From Mycobacterium florentinum (GTDB lineage: Bacteria; Actinomycetota; Actinomycetes; Mycobacteriales; Mycobacteriaceae), in NCBI RefSeq assembly GCF_010730355.1, contig NZ_AP022576.1, positions 4,154,001-4,218,000 of the forward strand: 64,000 nucleotides of DNA, in the 5' to 3' direction. Below, in pieces: positions 16,746 through 28,128 of this stretch (positions within the stretch are counted from its first letter, which is position 1; each line of letters starts with the position of its first letter). The notes beneath the pieces were generated by a model. The model did no database searches. It saw only the letters and a program-made list of their open reading frames with translations, and was not told the origin of the DNA. The position numbers were made by a program, and so were the translations under genes.

Positions 16746-18362
16746 TCACATAATTTTGCTGGCTACATCTTCGGTGGCAGCCTGCGGTGGCGAAACCGTC
16801 GGCGGGACAGCAAGATTCAACGGCCGGGCCAGCTGAGTGGGTGCAGCGCGACCGCGTAGCTCGACGACCTCGCCGACGTCCCAGCACAAGGCCTCGGCGT
16901 CCAGCGCGCCGCTGACCGCGATCGCCGACGCGAGCACGTGGCCCGGCTCCAGCTTGGCCAGCTCGGTCAGCCGCGCCGCCTCGTTGACCGGGTCGCCGAT
17001 CACGGTGTACTCGAAGCGCGCCTGGGCGCCGATGTGGCCGGCGATGGCCCGGCCCGAGGACACCCCGATGCCGAAGTCGGCGCCGCCGATCACCGGCAGG
17101 AGTTCGTCGTGCAATTCGCGGGCCGCGGCCAGCGCACCCCCGGAGGCGTCCGGGTGCTCGATCGGCGCGCCGAAGATCGCCAGCGCGGCGTCGCCCTGGA
17201 ACTTGTTGACGAAGCCGCCGTGGCGGCCGACGGTGTCGACGACCACCCGGAAGAACTCGTTGAGCAGGTGGACCACCTCGGCGGGCGGCCGGGTCGCGGC
17301 CAGCTGAGTGGAGCCGACCAGGTCGACGAACAGCACCGCGACGTCGCGCTCCTGCCCGCCCAGCTCGGTGCCGCGCTCTAGCGCCCGGCGCGCCACGTCC
17401 TCGCCGACGTAGCGGCCGAACAGGTCGCGCAGCCGCTGCCGCTCGGACAGGTCGCGGACCATGTCGTTGAAGCCGGCCTGCAGCAGGCCCAGCTCGCTGG
17501 CGTCGTAGATCTGCATGTGCGCGTTGTAGTTTCCGCGCTGCACCTCCGAGAGCGCCCAGCGCAGCTGGCGCAGCGGGTCGGCGATCGACATGGCCACCAG
17601 CAGGGTGCTGATCAGGCCGACGCCCAGCGCGGTCAGGGCCAGCAACAGGATCGGATTGAACAGGCTCTCCGGCTCGGCATGCAGCAGCGAAACCTTGTCG
17701 GCCACGACGGCCAGCACGATCGCCAGCAGCGGCACCGCGGTGGAAAGCATCCAGGTCAGGATCTGGCGCAGGATGACGCCCGGCGCCTTGACGTTCTCCG
17801 GCACCCCGCTGCGCAGGGCGGCCACGGCCACCGGCCGCAATACTCGTTCGGACTGCAGGTAGCCGATGATCGCGGTCGCCGCGGCGCCCAGCGCGGTCGC
17901 GACCGTGACGACGGGCGCGGCGAACCGGGCCACCGACCAGCTGGCGACGACGAACACCACGCCGCCGATGCACCAGTACACGACCGTGCTCAGGGTGCGG
18001 TAGTACGGCATGCGCAGGGCGCGGCTACGGGCCAGCTCGGTGGCGGCCGGATCGGCGTCGGCGAGCATGTTGTCGCGGCGCTGCCAGCGGAACACCGGCA
18101 TCAGCAGCCGGAGGTTGACCACCACGCCGACGAGAAACAAGATCACCAGCGTGCTGGCGAAGATCGCCAGGTTGAGCGTCGGCAGATCCTGCAGTTGAAT
18201 ACGGTCCTGCGGAGGAAGGCCGTAGCGCAGGAATCCGAGCACGAACAGCGCGCCGATGATGTCGGCCTGCAGCATGCTCAGCGAGAACAGCGGCCACGGA
18301 GTGCGCACCACCCACCGGACGAACGCGCTGATTCGCCCGGGCAGAGCACCCGGTGTTGCCAC
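16746..18362 (-). CDS. Class III adenylate cyclase with six-helix membrane domain and HAMP
   Basis: 538 aa from GTG 18362 (TTG 18365 is equally possible). The open frame reaches 18503, but conserved sequence begins at GALPGRISAFVRW. Six predicted membrane helices are followed by a HAMP segment (MSIADPLRQLRWALSEVQRGNY) and a class III cyclase domain starting at DVAVLFVDLVGSTQL. Metal Asp residues are in FVDLVGST and FQGDAALAIFG; the substrate/transition-state segment is YTVIGDPVNEAARL. It makes cAMP at the inner membrane. Homologue of Rv3645, linked in the literature to fatty-acid response and drug tolerance. Convergent with topA, only 10 bases apart. Confidence 0.92.
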   Translation of the reverse strand: MATPGALPGRISAFVRWVVRTPWPLFSLSMLQADIIGALFVLGFLRYGLPPQDRIQLQDLPTLNLAIFASTLVILFLVGVVVNLRLLMPVFRWQRRDNMLADADPAATELARSRALRMPYYRTLSTVVYWCIGGVVFVVASWSVARFAAPVVTVATALGAAATAIIGYLQSERVLRPVAVAALRSGVPENVKAPGVILRQILTWMLSTAVPLLAIVLAVVADKVSLLHAEPESLFNPILLLALTALGVGLISTLLVAMSIADPLRQLRWALSEVQRGNYNAHMQIYDASELGLLQAGFNDMVRDLSERQRLRDLFGRYVGEDVARRALERGTELGGQERDVAVLFVDLVGSTQLAATRPPAEVVHLLNEFFRVVVDTVGRHGGFVNKFQGDAALAIFGAPIEHPDASGGALAAARELHDELLPVIGGADFGIGVSSGRAIAGHIGAQARFEYTVIGDPVNEAARLTELAKLEPGHVLASAIAVSGALDAEALCWDVGEVVELRGRAAPTQLARPLNLAVPPTVSPPQAATEDVASKIM

Positions 18363-18517
18363 CAACCCACCGTATCGGTCGGCAGGGACACTTCGGTAAC
18401 CCTTAATTGCTTCGGCAAGTCGCCGGATCCTGGCGAAACGTCGGAAAAGATCACGGAATTGTCGCGATACGGTAGCCGTCGGGTAGACGTCGGTCCGTCT
18501 CACTAGTGTTGCCGGTG

Positions 18518-19735
18518 ATGTCCGGAGTGTTTACGCGGCTGGTAGGCCAAGACGCCGTCGAGACCACGCTGCTCGCCGCCGCGAGGGCGGCCCGAAGTGA
18601 TCCCGATCACAGCGATGGGGACCACGGGACTATGACACATGCGTGGCTGATCACCGGCCCGCCGGGTTCGGGACGATCGGTTGCCGCGCTGTGCTTCGCG
18701 GCCGCCCTGCAATGCACGTCCGCCGGTGCCGACGGCGGCCCCGGTTGCGGCCAGTGCCGCGCCTGCACGACGACGATCGCGGGCACCCACGGCGACGTCC
18801 GCCGGGTGATCCCCGAGGGCCTGTCCATCGGCGTGGACGAGATGCGCGCGATTGTGCAGACCGCGTCGCGGCGCCCCACCACCGGGAACTGGCAGATCGT
18901 AGTGGTCGAGGACGCCGATCGGTTGACCGAAGGTGCCGCGAACGCGCTGCTGAAGGTGGTCGAGGAACCCCCGCCGTCGACGGTGTTCCTGCTGTGCGCG
19001 CCGTCGGTGGATCCCGAGGACATCGCGGTCACGCTGCGGTCGAGATGCCGGCACGTCGCGTTGGTGACCCCGTCGACCGAGTCGATCGCGCAGGTGCTGG
19101 TCGACAGTGACGGGCTGAGTGCCGAGACGGCGAGCTGGGCGGCGTCGGTCAGCGGCGGACACGTGGGGCGGGCGCGCCGGCTGGCGACCGACCCGGAGGC
19201 CCGGGAGCGCCGCGAGCGCGCGCTGGGCCTGGTGCGCGACGCCGCGACCCCGGCGCGCGCCTACGCCGCCGCCGAGGAGTTGGTGGCCGCGGCCGAAACC
19301 GAGGCCGTCGTATTGACCGCTGACCGTGCGGAGGCCGAGATTGAGGAGCTGCGCACGGCGCTGGGGGCCGGCGGCACCGGTAAGGGCACCGCCGGGGCCA
19401 TGCGCGGTGCCACGGGTGCGATCAAGGACCTCGAGCGGCGGCAGAAGTCCCGCGAGACCAGGGCGTCGCGCGATGCGCTGGACCGGGCGTTGATCGACCT
19501 GGCCACCTACTTCCGCGATGCGCTCGTAGTTTCCGCCCAGGCGGGCGGGGTGCGGGCCAACCACCCGGATATGGCCGAGCGGGTGGCGGCGCTGGCCGCG
19601 CACGCCGCGCCCGAGCGGCTGCTGCGCTGCATCGAGGCGGTGCTGGAGTGCCGCGAAGCGCTGGCGGTCAACGTCAAGCCCAAGTTCGCCGTCGACGCGA
19701 TGGTGGCCGCCATTGGGCAGCAACTGCGGGACTGA
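18518..19735 (+). CDS. holB: DNA polymerase III delta-prime subunit (HolB)
   Basis: 405 aa clamp-loader subunit. The P-loop is GPPGSGRS, with Arg in place of the catalytic Lys, as expected of the non-hydrolysing delta-prime. A four-cysteine zinc module (CTSAGADGGPGCGQCRAC) follows. SRC is present in the sensor segment RSRCRH. Start ATG 18518 is chosen over upstream GTG 18506/TTG 18509 because it matches the homologue Rv3644c (about 401 aa). It loads the sliding clamp together with DnaX and HolA. Divergent from the adenylate cyclase; followed by tRNA-Thr. Confidence 0.9.
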   Translation: MSGVFTRLVGQDAVETTLLAAARAARSDPDHSDGDHGTMTHAWLITGPPGSGRSVAALCFAAALQCTSAGADGGPGCGQCRACTTTIAGTHGDVRRVIPEGLSIGVDEMRAIVQTASRRPTTGNWQIVVVEDADRLTEGAANALLKVVEEPPPSTVFLLCAPSVDPEDIAVTLRSRCRHVALVTPSTESIAQVLVDSDGLSAETASWAASVSGGHVGRARRLATDPEARERRERALGLVRDAATPARAYAAAEELVAAAETEAVVLTADRAEAEIEELRTALGAGGTGKGTAGAMRGATGAIKDLERRQKSRETRASRDALDRALIDLATYFRDALVVSAQAGGVRANHPDMAERVAALAAHAAPERLLRCIEAVLECREALAVNVKPKFAVDAMVAAIGQQLRD

Positions 19736-19741
19736 ACGCGT

Positions 19742-19771
19742 TTGGGCGCGTGCGCCCGGCTGCCGTAGACT
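19742..19771 (+). promoter_or_regulatory. Promoter of tRNA-Thr
   Basis: -35 TTGGGC 19742-19747 and -10 TAGACT 19766-19771, spacer 18. The start would lie about 20 bases before the mature tRNA end. The -35 begins 6 bases past the holB stop. Confidence 0.55.
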
Positions 19772-19794
19772 CGTGCCGCCCAGCTTGAGGGTGC

Positions 19795-19870
19795 GCCGCC
19801 TTAGCTCAGTCGGTAGAGCGATTCACTCGTAATGAATAGGTCGGGGGTTCGATTCCCCCAGGCGGCTCCA
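19795..19870 (+). tRNA. thrT: tRNA-Thr (anticodon CGT)
   Basis: Complete cloverleaf. The acceptor GCCGCCT 19795-19801 pairs with AGGCGGC 19860-19866; the D arm carries GCTCAGTCGGTAGAGC. The anticodon stem ATTCA/TGAAT encloses CTCGTAA, so the anticodon is CGT (reads ACG). The T arm is GGGGGTTCGATTCCCCC. CCA is encoded at 19868-19870. Same position as in M. tuberculosis. Confidence 0.96.
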
Positions 19871-19942
19871 TCAATCACGGTGACTTGTGCTCGAATCCGT
19901 TTGCCAGGTCTGCCTACTTGAACTCCGGTATCCTCACCCGCG

Positions 19943-20740
19943 ATGACGAGCGTCAGCGTGATTTGCCCGACCTATCAGCGCAGCGCGCAGCTGCGGCAGA
20001 TGATCGGTTACTACCGGGCGCAGACATTCGACGGCGCGTTGCAATTGCTGATCCTCGACGACAGCCCGGAATCCGATGAATCCCTTGCCGGCGATGAATA
20101 TCGAAGCGACGGAATTCATTACCTCCACCGGCCCGGCGACCGCATGTCGATCGGGGCGAAGCTCAATACGCTGATGGAACAGGCGTGCGGGGATGTGTTG
20201 ATGCGCTTCGACGACGACGACTATTATTCGCCGGCCTATGTGGAGCGGATGCTGGCGCTGCTCGGCGACGACGATTACGTCACCTTGAGCGGTTGGTTCG
20301 CCCACAGCCCGATCCACGACAGGTTCTGCTATTGGGAATCGGATGTGTTGTGGCCCGTGCACTACGTCCTGTCACCGCATGATCCGTTCGTGCCGGTGTC
20401 GACGCACGGTGTGCTTCCAGAGTCGTCGCATATGCAGGCCACCGGTTACGGGTTCGCCTCCGCCTGGCGCCGGACGGTGGCCGACGCGGTGCGTTTCCCG
20501 GATCAAGACCACGGCGAGGACGCGCAATTTTTCGAAGAGGCCGTCAATGCCGGCTTCCGGGCGCGTTATCTGCCCGACACCGAGGGCTTGGCACTGCATA
20601 TCGTCCATCGCAACAACATCTCTCGAGCGTTCCCGCAGTACGTGCTGCCGGACTTCATGCTCGGTCACTATTTTCCCGGCTACACCCCATCCGCCGGCGA
20701 AGGCGGATTTGCCGGAGTTTCATTCGCTGAATCCCATTGA
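19943..20740 (+). CDS. Family 2 glycosyltransferase, accessory
   Basis: 265 aa GT-A fold enzyme. The first strand is VSVICPTYQRS, the substrate segment is LLILDDSPESDE, and the metal-binding aspartates are in MRFDDDDYYSP. A late acidic segment DQDHGEDAQF could hold the catalytic base. No membrane helix, so cytosolic transfer of a sugar from a nucleotide donor; acceptor unknown. A -10 TATCCT at 19929-19934 lies only 8 bases before the ATG, which predicts a leaderless mRNA. I know of no counterpart beside the tRNA in M. tuberculosis, so this is probably an accessory gene using the tRNA flank. Confidence 0.85.
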   Translation: MTSVSVICPTYQRSAQLRQMIGYYRAQTFDGALQLLILDDSPESDESLAGDEYRSDGIHYLHRPGDRMSIGAKLNTLMEQACGDVLMRFDDDDYYSPAYVERMLALLGDDDYVTLSGWFAHSPIHDRFCYWESDVLWPVHYVLSPHDPFVPVSTHGVLPESSHMQATGYGFASAWRRTVADAVRFPDQDHGEDAQFFEEAVNAGFRARYLPDTEGLALHIVHRNNISRAFPQYVLPDFMLGHYFPGYTPSAGEGGFAGVSFAESH

Positions 20741-20884
20741 GTGACGCCGGCGTCGGGCGGCGACATCGACTCACCGTGAGTTGAGTCACCATCACCCGCA
20801 TTGGGGCAGCCTTTCCGCCGCGCCCGCGTTGAGAGACTTAGTCGCCGCACCAGGAGGTGGCGCCGGATTTCGAGCGAGGCCGAG

Positions 20885-21157
20885 ATGCTGCACAACAACG
20901 AATCCCACTACCCGATCGGTGAGGCGGTGTGGGCCGTCGCGGGAATCCTCCTGCTATTCGCCTTCGGCGACGTTTTGGTCTTGCTGGCTCTCGCGCTTGT
21001 GATCGCGGGCATCGGCGCCGCCTGGTTGTCCTATCGCCAGGTGCAGCGTGACGAGCGGGGCGATGACGACCTGGCTCCCGTCACCCGGATTCACCCTGCG
21101 GCGGTGGCCCACCGCGACCTGAACGCGGCGCCATGGCAGGGGCCCAGCGCCGCATAG
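20885..21157 (+). CDS. Small membrane protein, unknown function
   Basis: 90 aa from ATG 20885; the frame is open from 20801, but the earlier part is Arg-rich and unlikely coding. Two adjacent hydrophobic stretches (AVWAVAGILLLFAFGDVLV and LALALVIAGIGAAWLSY) form a hairpin in the membrane, followed by a polar C-terminal tail of about 45 residues. No family recognised. It sits in the accessory patch after the tRNA. Confidence 0.6.
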   Translation: MLHNNESHYPIGEAVWAVAGILLLFAFGDVLVLLALALVIAGIGAAWLSYRQVQRDERGDDDLAPVTRIHPAAVAHRDLNAAPWQGPSAA

Positions 21158-21229
21158 GTGTAGCGCGCAGTTAAAACCCCAGCGTTCTAAGTCCTCGTCA
21201 CACACTGGTGCCAGGTGACAGGGTGGACC

Positions 21230-21634
21230 ATGTTCCGCGTGCTGGTCATCGGCGTGATATTCGTCGGAATGGCTTCTGCGCCAGGCGATATCGCGTGGGC
21301 GAGTGGGCCCGCGGGGCGCTGGCAGGTACCCGAGGACCTATCGCCGGCCAAGATCGACGCCAGCTTCAAGTTCGTCACCTATGACTGTGGGACTCAATCG
21401 CCCATCCGGATCGTGGGTGAGGATTCGACCATCACCTTGAACGGGTCGTGCGGCGAGGTCGACGTCAGCGGCGCTGCCAACACCGTGAACCTGCAAACCG
21501 TTGCCGTCATCAACGCCACCGGGATGGGCAACCACATCACCTGGGAGAACGGTCCGGGCGGCACCGTCCCGCGAATCAGCAACCCGGGGCACAACAACGA
21601 CATCCGGGGACCCGGCGGCTTCCAGGCCGGCTAA
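21230..21634 (+). CDS. Secreted DUF3060 protein
   Basis: 134 aa from ATG 21230 (GTG 21215 possible). The N-terminal signal peptide is MFRVLVIGVIFVGMASAPG, with cleavage near AWA-SG. The mature part has the DUF3060 pattern of short beta repeats: VTYDCGTQSPIRIVGEDS, TLNGSCGEVDVSGAANTV, then NHITWENG. Two cysteines could form a disulfide. Function unknown; exported, probably to the cell envelope. Confidence 0.75.
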   Translation: MFRVLVIGVIFVGMASAPGDIAWASGPAGRWQVPEDLSPAKIDASFKFVTYDCGTQSPIRIVGEDSTITLNGSCGEVDVSGAANTVNLQTVAVINATGMGNHITWENGPGGTVPRISNPGHNNDIRGPGGFQAG

Positions 21635-21677
21635 CGCGGCGCCGAGTGTGACGCCACAGTCACGTTCGGTCCCCGAC

Positions 21678-24783
<3,106 letters not shown>

Positions 24784-24796
24784 CTTTCGGTCCTTC

Positions 24797-25492
24797 TCAT
24801 CTCGGAATCCTTCCTCGCAGGAACCCGTCGAAAATGATGTTGACGCCGTTGAGCAAGGGCTGACCCTTCGACATCGAGTAGTCGGTGTACAGCACCTCAA
24901 CCGGCTGTTCGACTACGCGCCAATGGTTTTCGGCGACCAGCATGATGAATTCGTTGGCGTGGCTCATCCCACTCATCGTGATGTCCAGCCCGTCGGCCAC
25001 CGTCTTGTTGAACACCCGCAGCCCGTTGTTGGTGTCGGTCAGGCCGAGTCGGCGACCGCGTGGGCTCAACCGCGCGGCCGTCTGCAGCACGATCCGTTTC
25101 AATAGTGGCGGCCGGCTGCTCTCCAGCCCGCCGAACCGCGTTCCGATCACGATGTCGACGTCCTCGGCGACGAGCCGGTCGACCATCGCGGACACGTCTT
25201 TGACGCGATGCTGCCCGTCGGCGTCGAACGTCGCGAAGATCCGCGCGCCGGGCTGCTTGCGCGCGTACTCGACGCCGGTCTGAATGGCCGCACCCTGCCC
25301 CAGGTTGACCGGATGGCGTACCAGATGAGCCCCGGCCCGCCGGGCGATTTCGCCGGTGTCGTCGGCGCTGCCGTCGTCGACGCAGACGACGTGGTCGAAG
25401 ACCGACCGGACATCGGCGACCACCTCACCGATGACGGTGGCTTCGTTGAAGGCGGGAATGACGATCCAGACGCCTTGGTAATCCGTTTCGAT
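24797..25492 (-). CDS. ppgS: PpgS-like polyprenyl-phosphate-GalNAc synthase (GT2); start codon unusual
   Basis: GT2 glycosyltransferase homologous to Rv3631. The metal-binding region is TFDADGQHR and the nucleotide segment VCVDDGSADDTGE. The first beta strand (WIVIPAFNEATVIG) is encoded upstream of the first ATG/GTG/TTG, which is GTG 25423. The frame is open back to a TAA at about 25519-25521 and contains no canonical start. I therefore place the start at ATC 25490-25492 (I-E-T-D-Y-Q..., 231 aa); GTT or ATT are other options. The enzyme would link GalNAc to polyprenyl phosphate for the galactosamine of arabinogalactan. The start lies 19 bases after the flippase stop. Confidence 0.75.
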   Translation of the reverse strand: METDYQGVWIVIPAFNEATVIGEVVADVRSVFDHVVCVDDGSADDTGEIARRAGAHLVRHPVNLGQGAAIQTGVEYARKQPGARIFATFDADGQHRVKDVSAMVDRLVAEDVDIVIGTRFGGLESSRPPLLKRIVLQTAARLSPRGRRLGLTDTNNGLRVFNKTVADGLDITMSGMSHANEFIMLVAENHWRVVEQPVEVLYTDYSMSKGQPLLNGVNIIFDGFLRGRIPR

Positions 25493-25511
25493 GTGAACAG
25501 GGTAGCCAGGA

Positions 25512-26798
25512 TCAGCCGGTTAAGCGCCCGGCGCGCGCCAGCGCCACCAGGTGAACGCCGATTCCCACCAGCGGGCCGCACAGCAGCGCGACCACGGTGC
25601 GGGTCTCCAGCGGGAGCGGCAGCAGCAGCAACAGCCCCGACGCCGCGGTGGCCCCGACCCAGCCCAGCGCATACGCCCGATGCAGCGCGGCGGCCACGGC
25701 CGCGGCACCGGTGAGCGTCAGGATGGCGATCGACAACGCCGCGCCCGTCAGCCACGCCAACAGGGCGCTGCCGGCGTCGTACTGGGCACCGAAGGCGACC
25801 CGCAGCAGCCACGGGCCCACCAGGCCGGCCGCCAGCACCCCGATCGCGCCGATGCCGCCGATGATCGCCGCCGGGGCGAGCAGTGCCCGCAGCCGGTCGC
25901 GGCGTTCGTCCACGAAATGTGCGATCAGGTTGCCCTGCATGGCGGTCAACGGCACCAGCAGCGGCGCGCGGGTCAACGTCACGGCCAGGATGATCACACC
26001 GCCTTGTGCCCCAAGCTGATTCGAGGTCAGCTTGAGCAGCACCGGGAATCCCATCACCAGGATCGCGCTGGCGCCCGCAGCGGTGACCGAGTGCGCGGCG
26101 CCCCGCAAGAACGTTGCGGTGTTGCCGGGTGTCAGCAGCCGGGCCGCCGCGCGGGCCGTGGGCGAGGCGACCAGGATGGCCAGCCAGGCCACCGCGCCGG
26201 CCACCGTCGCCCACAGGAAGCCGGTCAAACCCCAGCCGAGCACGAACGTGGCCGCGGCGATCGTCACCCGCATCACCGCGTCGGTCACCATCAGCGCCCC
26301 GTACTGGGTCCACTGGTCGGTGCCGGCCAGCATGCCGAGCAGGGTGGCGTGCAGACAGAACCCGGCCAGGCCGACGGAGAGCAGCGCCACCGACAACCAG
26401 CGTTCCTCCACGAACACCCGCCCACTCCACAGTGGCGAGCTGCCCGCGATCACGACGGCCGCGGCGACACCGACCATCGCGGCGACGCGCAGCGGGTGGT
26501 TGCGGAATTCGGGGTCCGGCAGCACATCGACGTAGCGGGTGGCGCGGACCTCGCGAGTGGTTTCCTGCAGCAGGCCGAACGCGGCCCCGGTGACCAGGCC
26601 GAATGCGCCCCAAAACACCCCGAACACCGAGAATCCGCTCGGCGCCAGGTCACGAGCCGCCAGATAGATCACCGCGTAACCGCACACCGCGGTCAGTGCG
26701 GTCGCGGCGCCGACTCGAGCCACGCTGCCGCGCGCCACCGGTCCCTGGGACGCCCCGGCAGCCCCCAATGGGGACGCCGCACCGCCGACTTCGGTCAT
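25512..26798 (-). CDS. MOP/MATE-type membrane protein, putative flippase (Rv3630-like)
   Basis: 428 aa from ATG 26798 (MTEVGGAASP), close to the 431 aa of Rv3630; the frame is open to 26861. Twelve or so hydrophobic segments are spread evenly, the layout of polysaccharide-export MOP proteins. It is first in an operon with ppgS and DUF2304, so the likely cargo is polyprenyl-phosphate-GalNAc moved to the outer face for transfer to arabinogalactan. The cargo is inferred from context. Confidence 0.82.
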   Translation of the reverse strand: MTEVGGAASPLGAAGASQGPVARGSVARVGAATALTAVCGYAVIYLAARDLAPSGFSVFGVFWGAFGLVTGAAFGLLQETTREVRATRYVDVLPDPEFRNHPLRVAAMVGVAAAVVIAGSSPLWSGRVFVEERWLSVALLSVGLAGFCLHATLLGMLAGTDQWTQYGALMVTDAVMRVTIAAATFVLGWGLTGFLWATVAGAVAWLAILVASPTARAAARLLTPGNTATFLRGAAHSVTAAGASAILVMGFPVLLKLTSNQLGAQGGVIILAVTLTRAPLLVPLTAMQGNLIAHFVDERRDRLRALLAPAAIIGGIGAIGVLAAGLVGPWLLRVAFGAQYDAGSALLAWLTGAALSIAILTLTGAAAVAAALHRAYALGWVGATAASGLLLLLPLPLETRTVVALLCGPLVGIGVHLVALARAGRLTG

Positions 26799-26902
26799 CG
26801 GGGCGGCGCTATCGGCATTTGAAAATAGTAAGTGCGCTGTCGTCTTGGCTGGCGGTGGCAACCGCCTTCGCTCTAGTGTGAGCGGCTGTCTAGGAAGGAC
26901 CC

Positions 26903-27982
26903 ATGGCCGCAGCTCGCATCTTCGGGATTTCGCTGTTAGTCACGTTGACGGCTCTCGCACTCGGATTTGCCCACGGCGGGCTCAATGCCCTGTTTCTTCT
27001 GATAGCCCTGGGCATCCTCGAGGTGTCGTTGTCCTTCGACAACGCGATCATCAATGCCGCCGTGCTGAAGCGGATGAGTCGGTTCTGGCGGCAGATGTTC
27101 CTGACGATCGGGATTCTGATCGCCGTGTTCGGCATGCGGCTGCTCTTCCCACTGCTCATTGTCTGGGCGAGCGCGGGCATCGACCCGGTTCAGGCGCTGC
27201 ACCTGGCGCTCAACCCGCCGCCGCACGGCGCACTGGAATTCGCTGACGGCTCACCCAGCTACGAAAAGCTGGTGACTTCGGCCCATCCGCAGATCGCGGC
27301 GTTCGGCGGAATATTTCTGCTGATGCTGTTCCTGGATTTCATCGTCTACGACCGAGACATCAAGTGGCTCAAGTGGATTGAGGCCCCTTTCGCCCGGATT
27401 GGTCGTCTCGCCGAGGTCTCGGTGGTGGCCACCGCCGTGGTGCTGGTCCTGGTCGGCACGCAGTTGACCCACTCCGGCAAGGACTGCGCGACGGTGCTGA
27501 CGGCCGGGCTGCTGGGCCTGGTGACCTATCTGGTCGTCAACGGATTGAGCCAGGCGTTCCGGCCGCCGGGTGTCGACGACGCCGAGGCCGCCGCGCCGGT
27601 CCTGGCGGTGGGCAAGGCCGGCCTGACGCTGTTCCTGTATCTCGAGGTGCTGGACGCGGCCTTCTCGTTCGACGGGGTCACCGGTGCCTTCGCGATCACC
27701 TCGGACCCCATCGTCATCGCCCTGGGTCTGGGGTTGATCGGCTCGATGTTCGTCCGGTCGATCACCATCTACCTGGTCCAGCAGCAGACGCTGGACCGCT
27801 ACGTGTACCTGGAACACGGCGCGCACTGGGCGATCGGCGCGCTGGCGGTGATCATGCTGCTGTCCATCGAGCACCGCTACCAGATCCCCGAGGTCGCCAC
27901 CGCCTCGGTCGGAGTGGTCTTCATCGGGGCGGCGTTCGGGTGGAGCGTGCTGCGCAACAAGCGCGAGGCGCAGACCACCTGA
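26903..27982 (+). CDS. DUF475/TerC-like integral membrane protein (Rv3629c-like)
   Basis: 359 aa with about nine membrane helices. It shows an internal two-fold repeat in which each half has an acidic pair inside a helix: ILEVSLSFDNAIINA near residue 40 and YLEVLDAAFSFDGVTGAF near residue 248. The same E...D pattern is typical of the TerC/LysE transporter group, which suggests metal-ion transport. No partner gene is adjacent. Followed by the duplicated terminator repeats. Confidence 0.85.
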   Translation: MAAARIFGISLLVTLTALALGFAHGGLNALFLLIALGILEVSLSFDNAIINAAVLKRMSRFWRQMFLTIGILIAVFGMRLLFPLLIVWASAGIDPVQALHLALNPPPHGALEFADGSPSYEKLVTSAHPQIAAFGGIFLLMLFLDFIVYDRDIKWLKWIEAPFARIGRLAEVSVVATAVVLVLVGTQLTHSGKDCATVLTAGLLGLVTYLVVNGLSQAFRPPGVDDAEAAAPVLAVGKAGLTLFLYLEVLDAAFSFDGVTGAFAITSDPIVIALGLGLIGSMFVRSITIYLVQQQTLDRYVYLEHGAHWAIGALAVIMLLSIEHRYQIPEVATASVGVVFIGAAFGWSVLRNKREAQTT

Positions 27983-27987
27983 GGCGG

Positions 27988-28128
27988 CTATGCCTCGATT
28001 TGCCCGACTCCTCAGCGGGCCGTTGCACGGCCCGCATCGTCGCCGGGCTACGCCTCGATTTGCCCGACTCCTCAGCGGGCCGTTGCACGGCCCGCATCGT
28101 CGCCGGGCTACGCCTCGATTTGCCCGAC
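27988..28128. repeat. 60-bp tandem repeat (2.35 copies) containing a duplicated terminator
   Basis: Units 27988-28047 and 28048-28107 differ at one base; a third partial copy 28108-28128 is the 3' end of the minus-strand gene. Each full unit carries a copy of that gene end (GQIEA plus stop) and a perfect 9-bp hairpin GCGGGCCGT-TGC-ACGGCCCGC (28015-28035 and 28075-28095). It separates two convergent genes. Confidence 0.92.
28015..28095. terminator. Two identical bidirectional hairpins between convergent genes
   Basis: Perfect 9-bp stems with a 3-base loop at 28015-28035 and 28075-28095, exactly 60 bases apart. No T run. Their place between two converging genes and their duplication favour a terminator role for both strands. 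Confidence 0.65.

Noticed and set aside
17517..18506. Gln/His/Arg-rich frame antisense to the adenylate cyclase
   Set aside because: Shadow of the cyclase gene with no conserved motif.
25147..26613. 488-codon minus-strand frame through the flippase and ppgS
   Set aside because: Out of frame with both real genes and Arg/Gly-rich; I checked it as a possible fused flippase-PpgS and it does not encode either.
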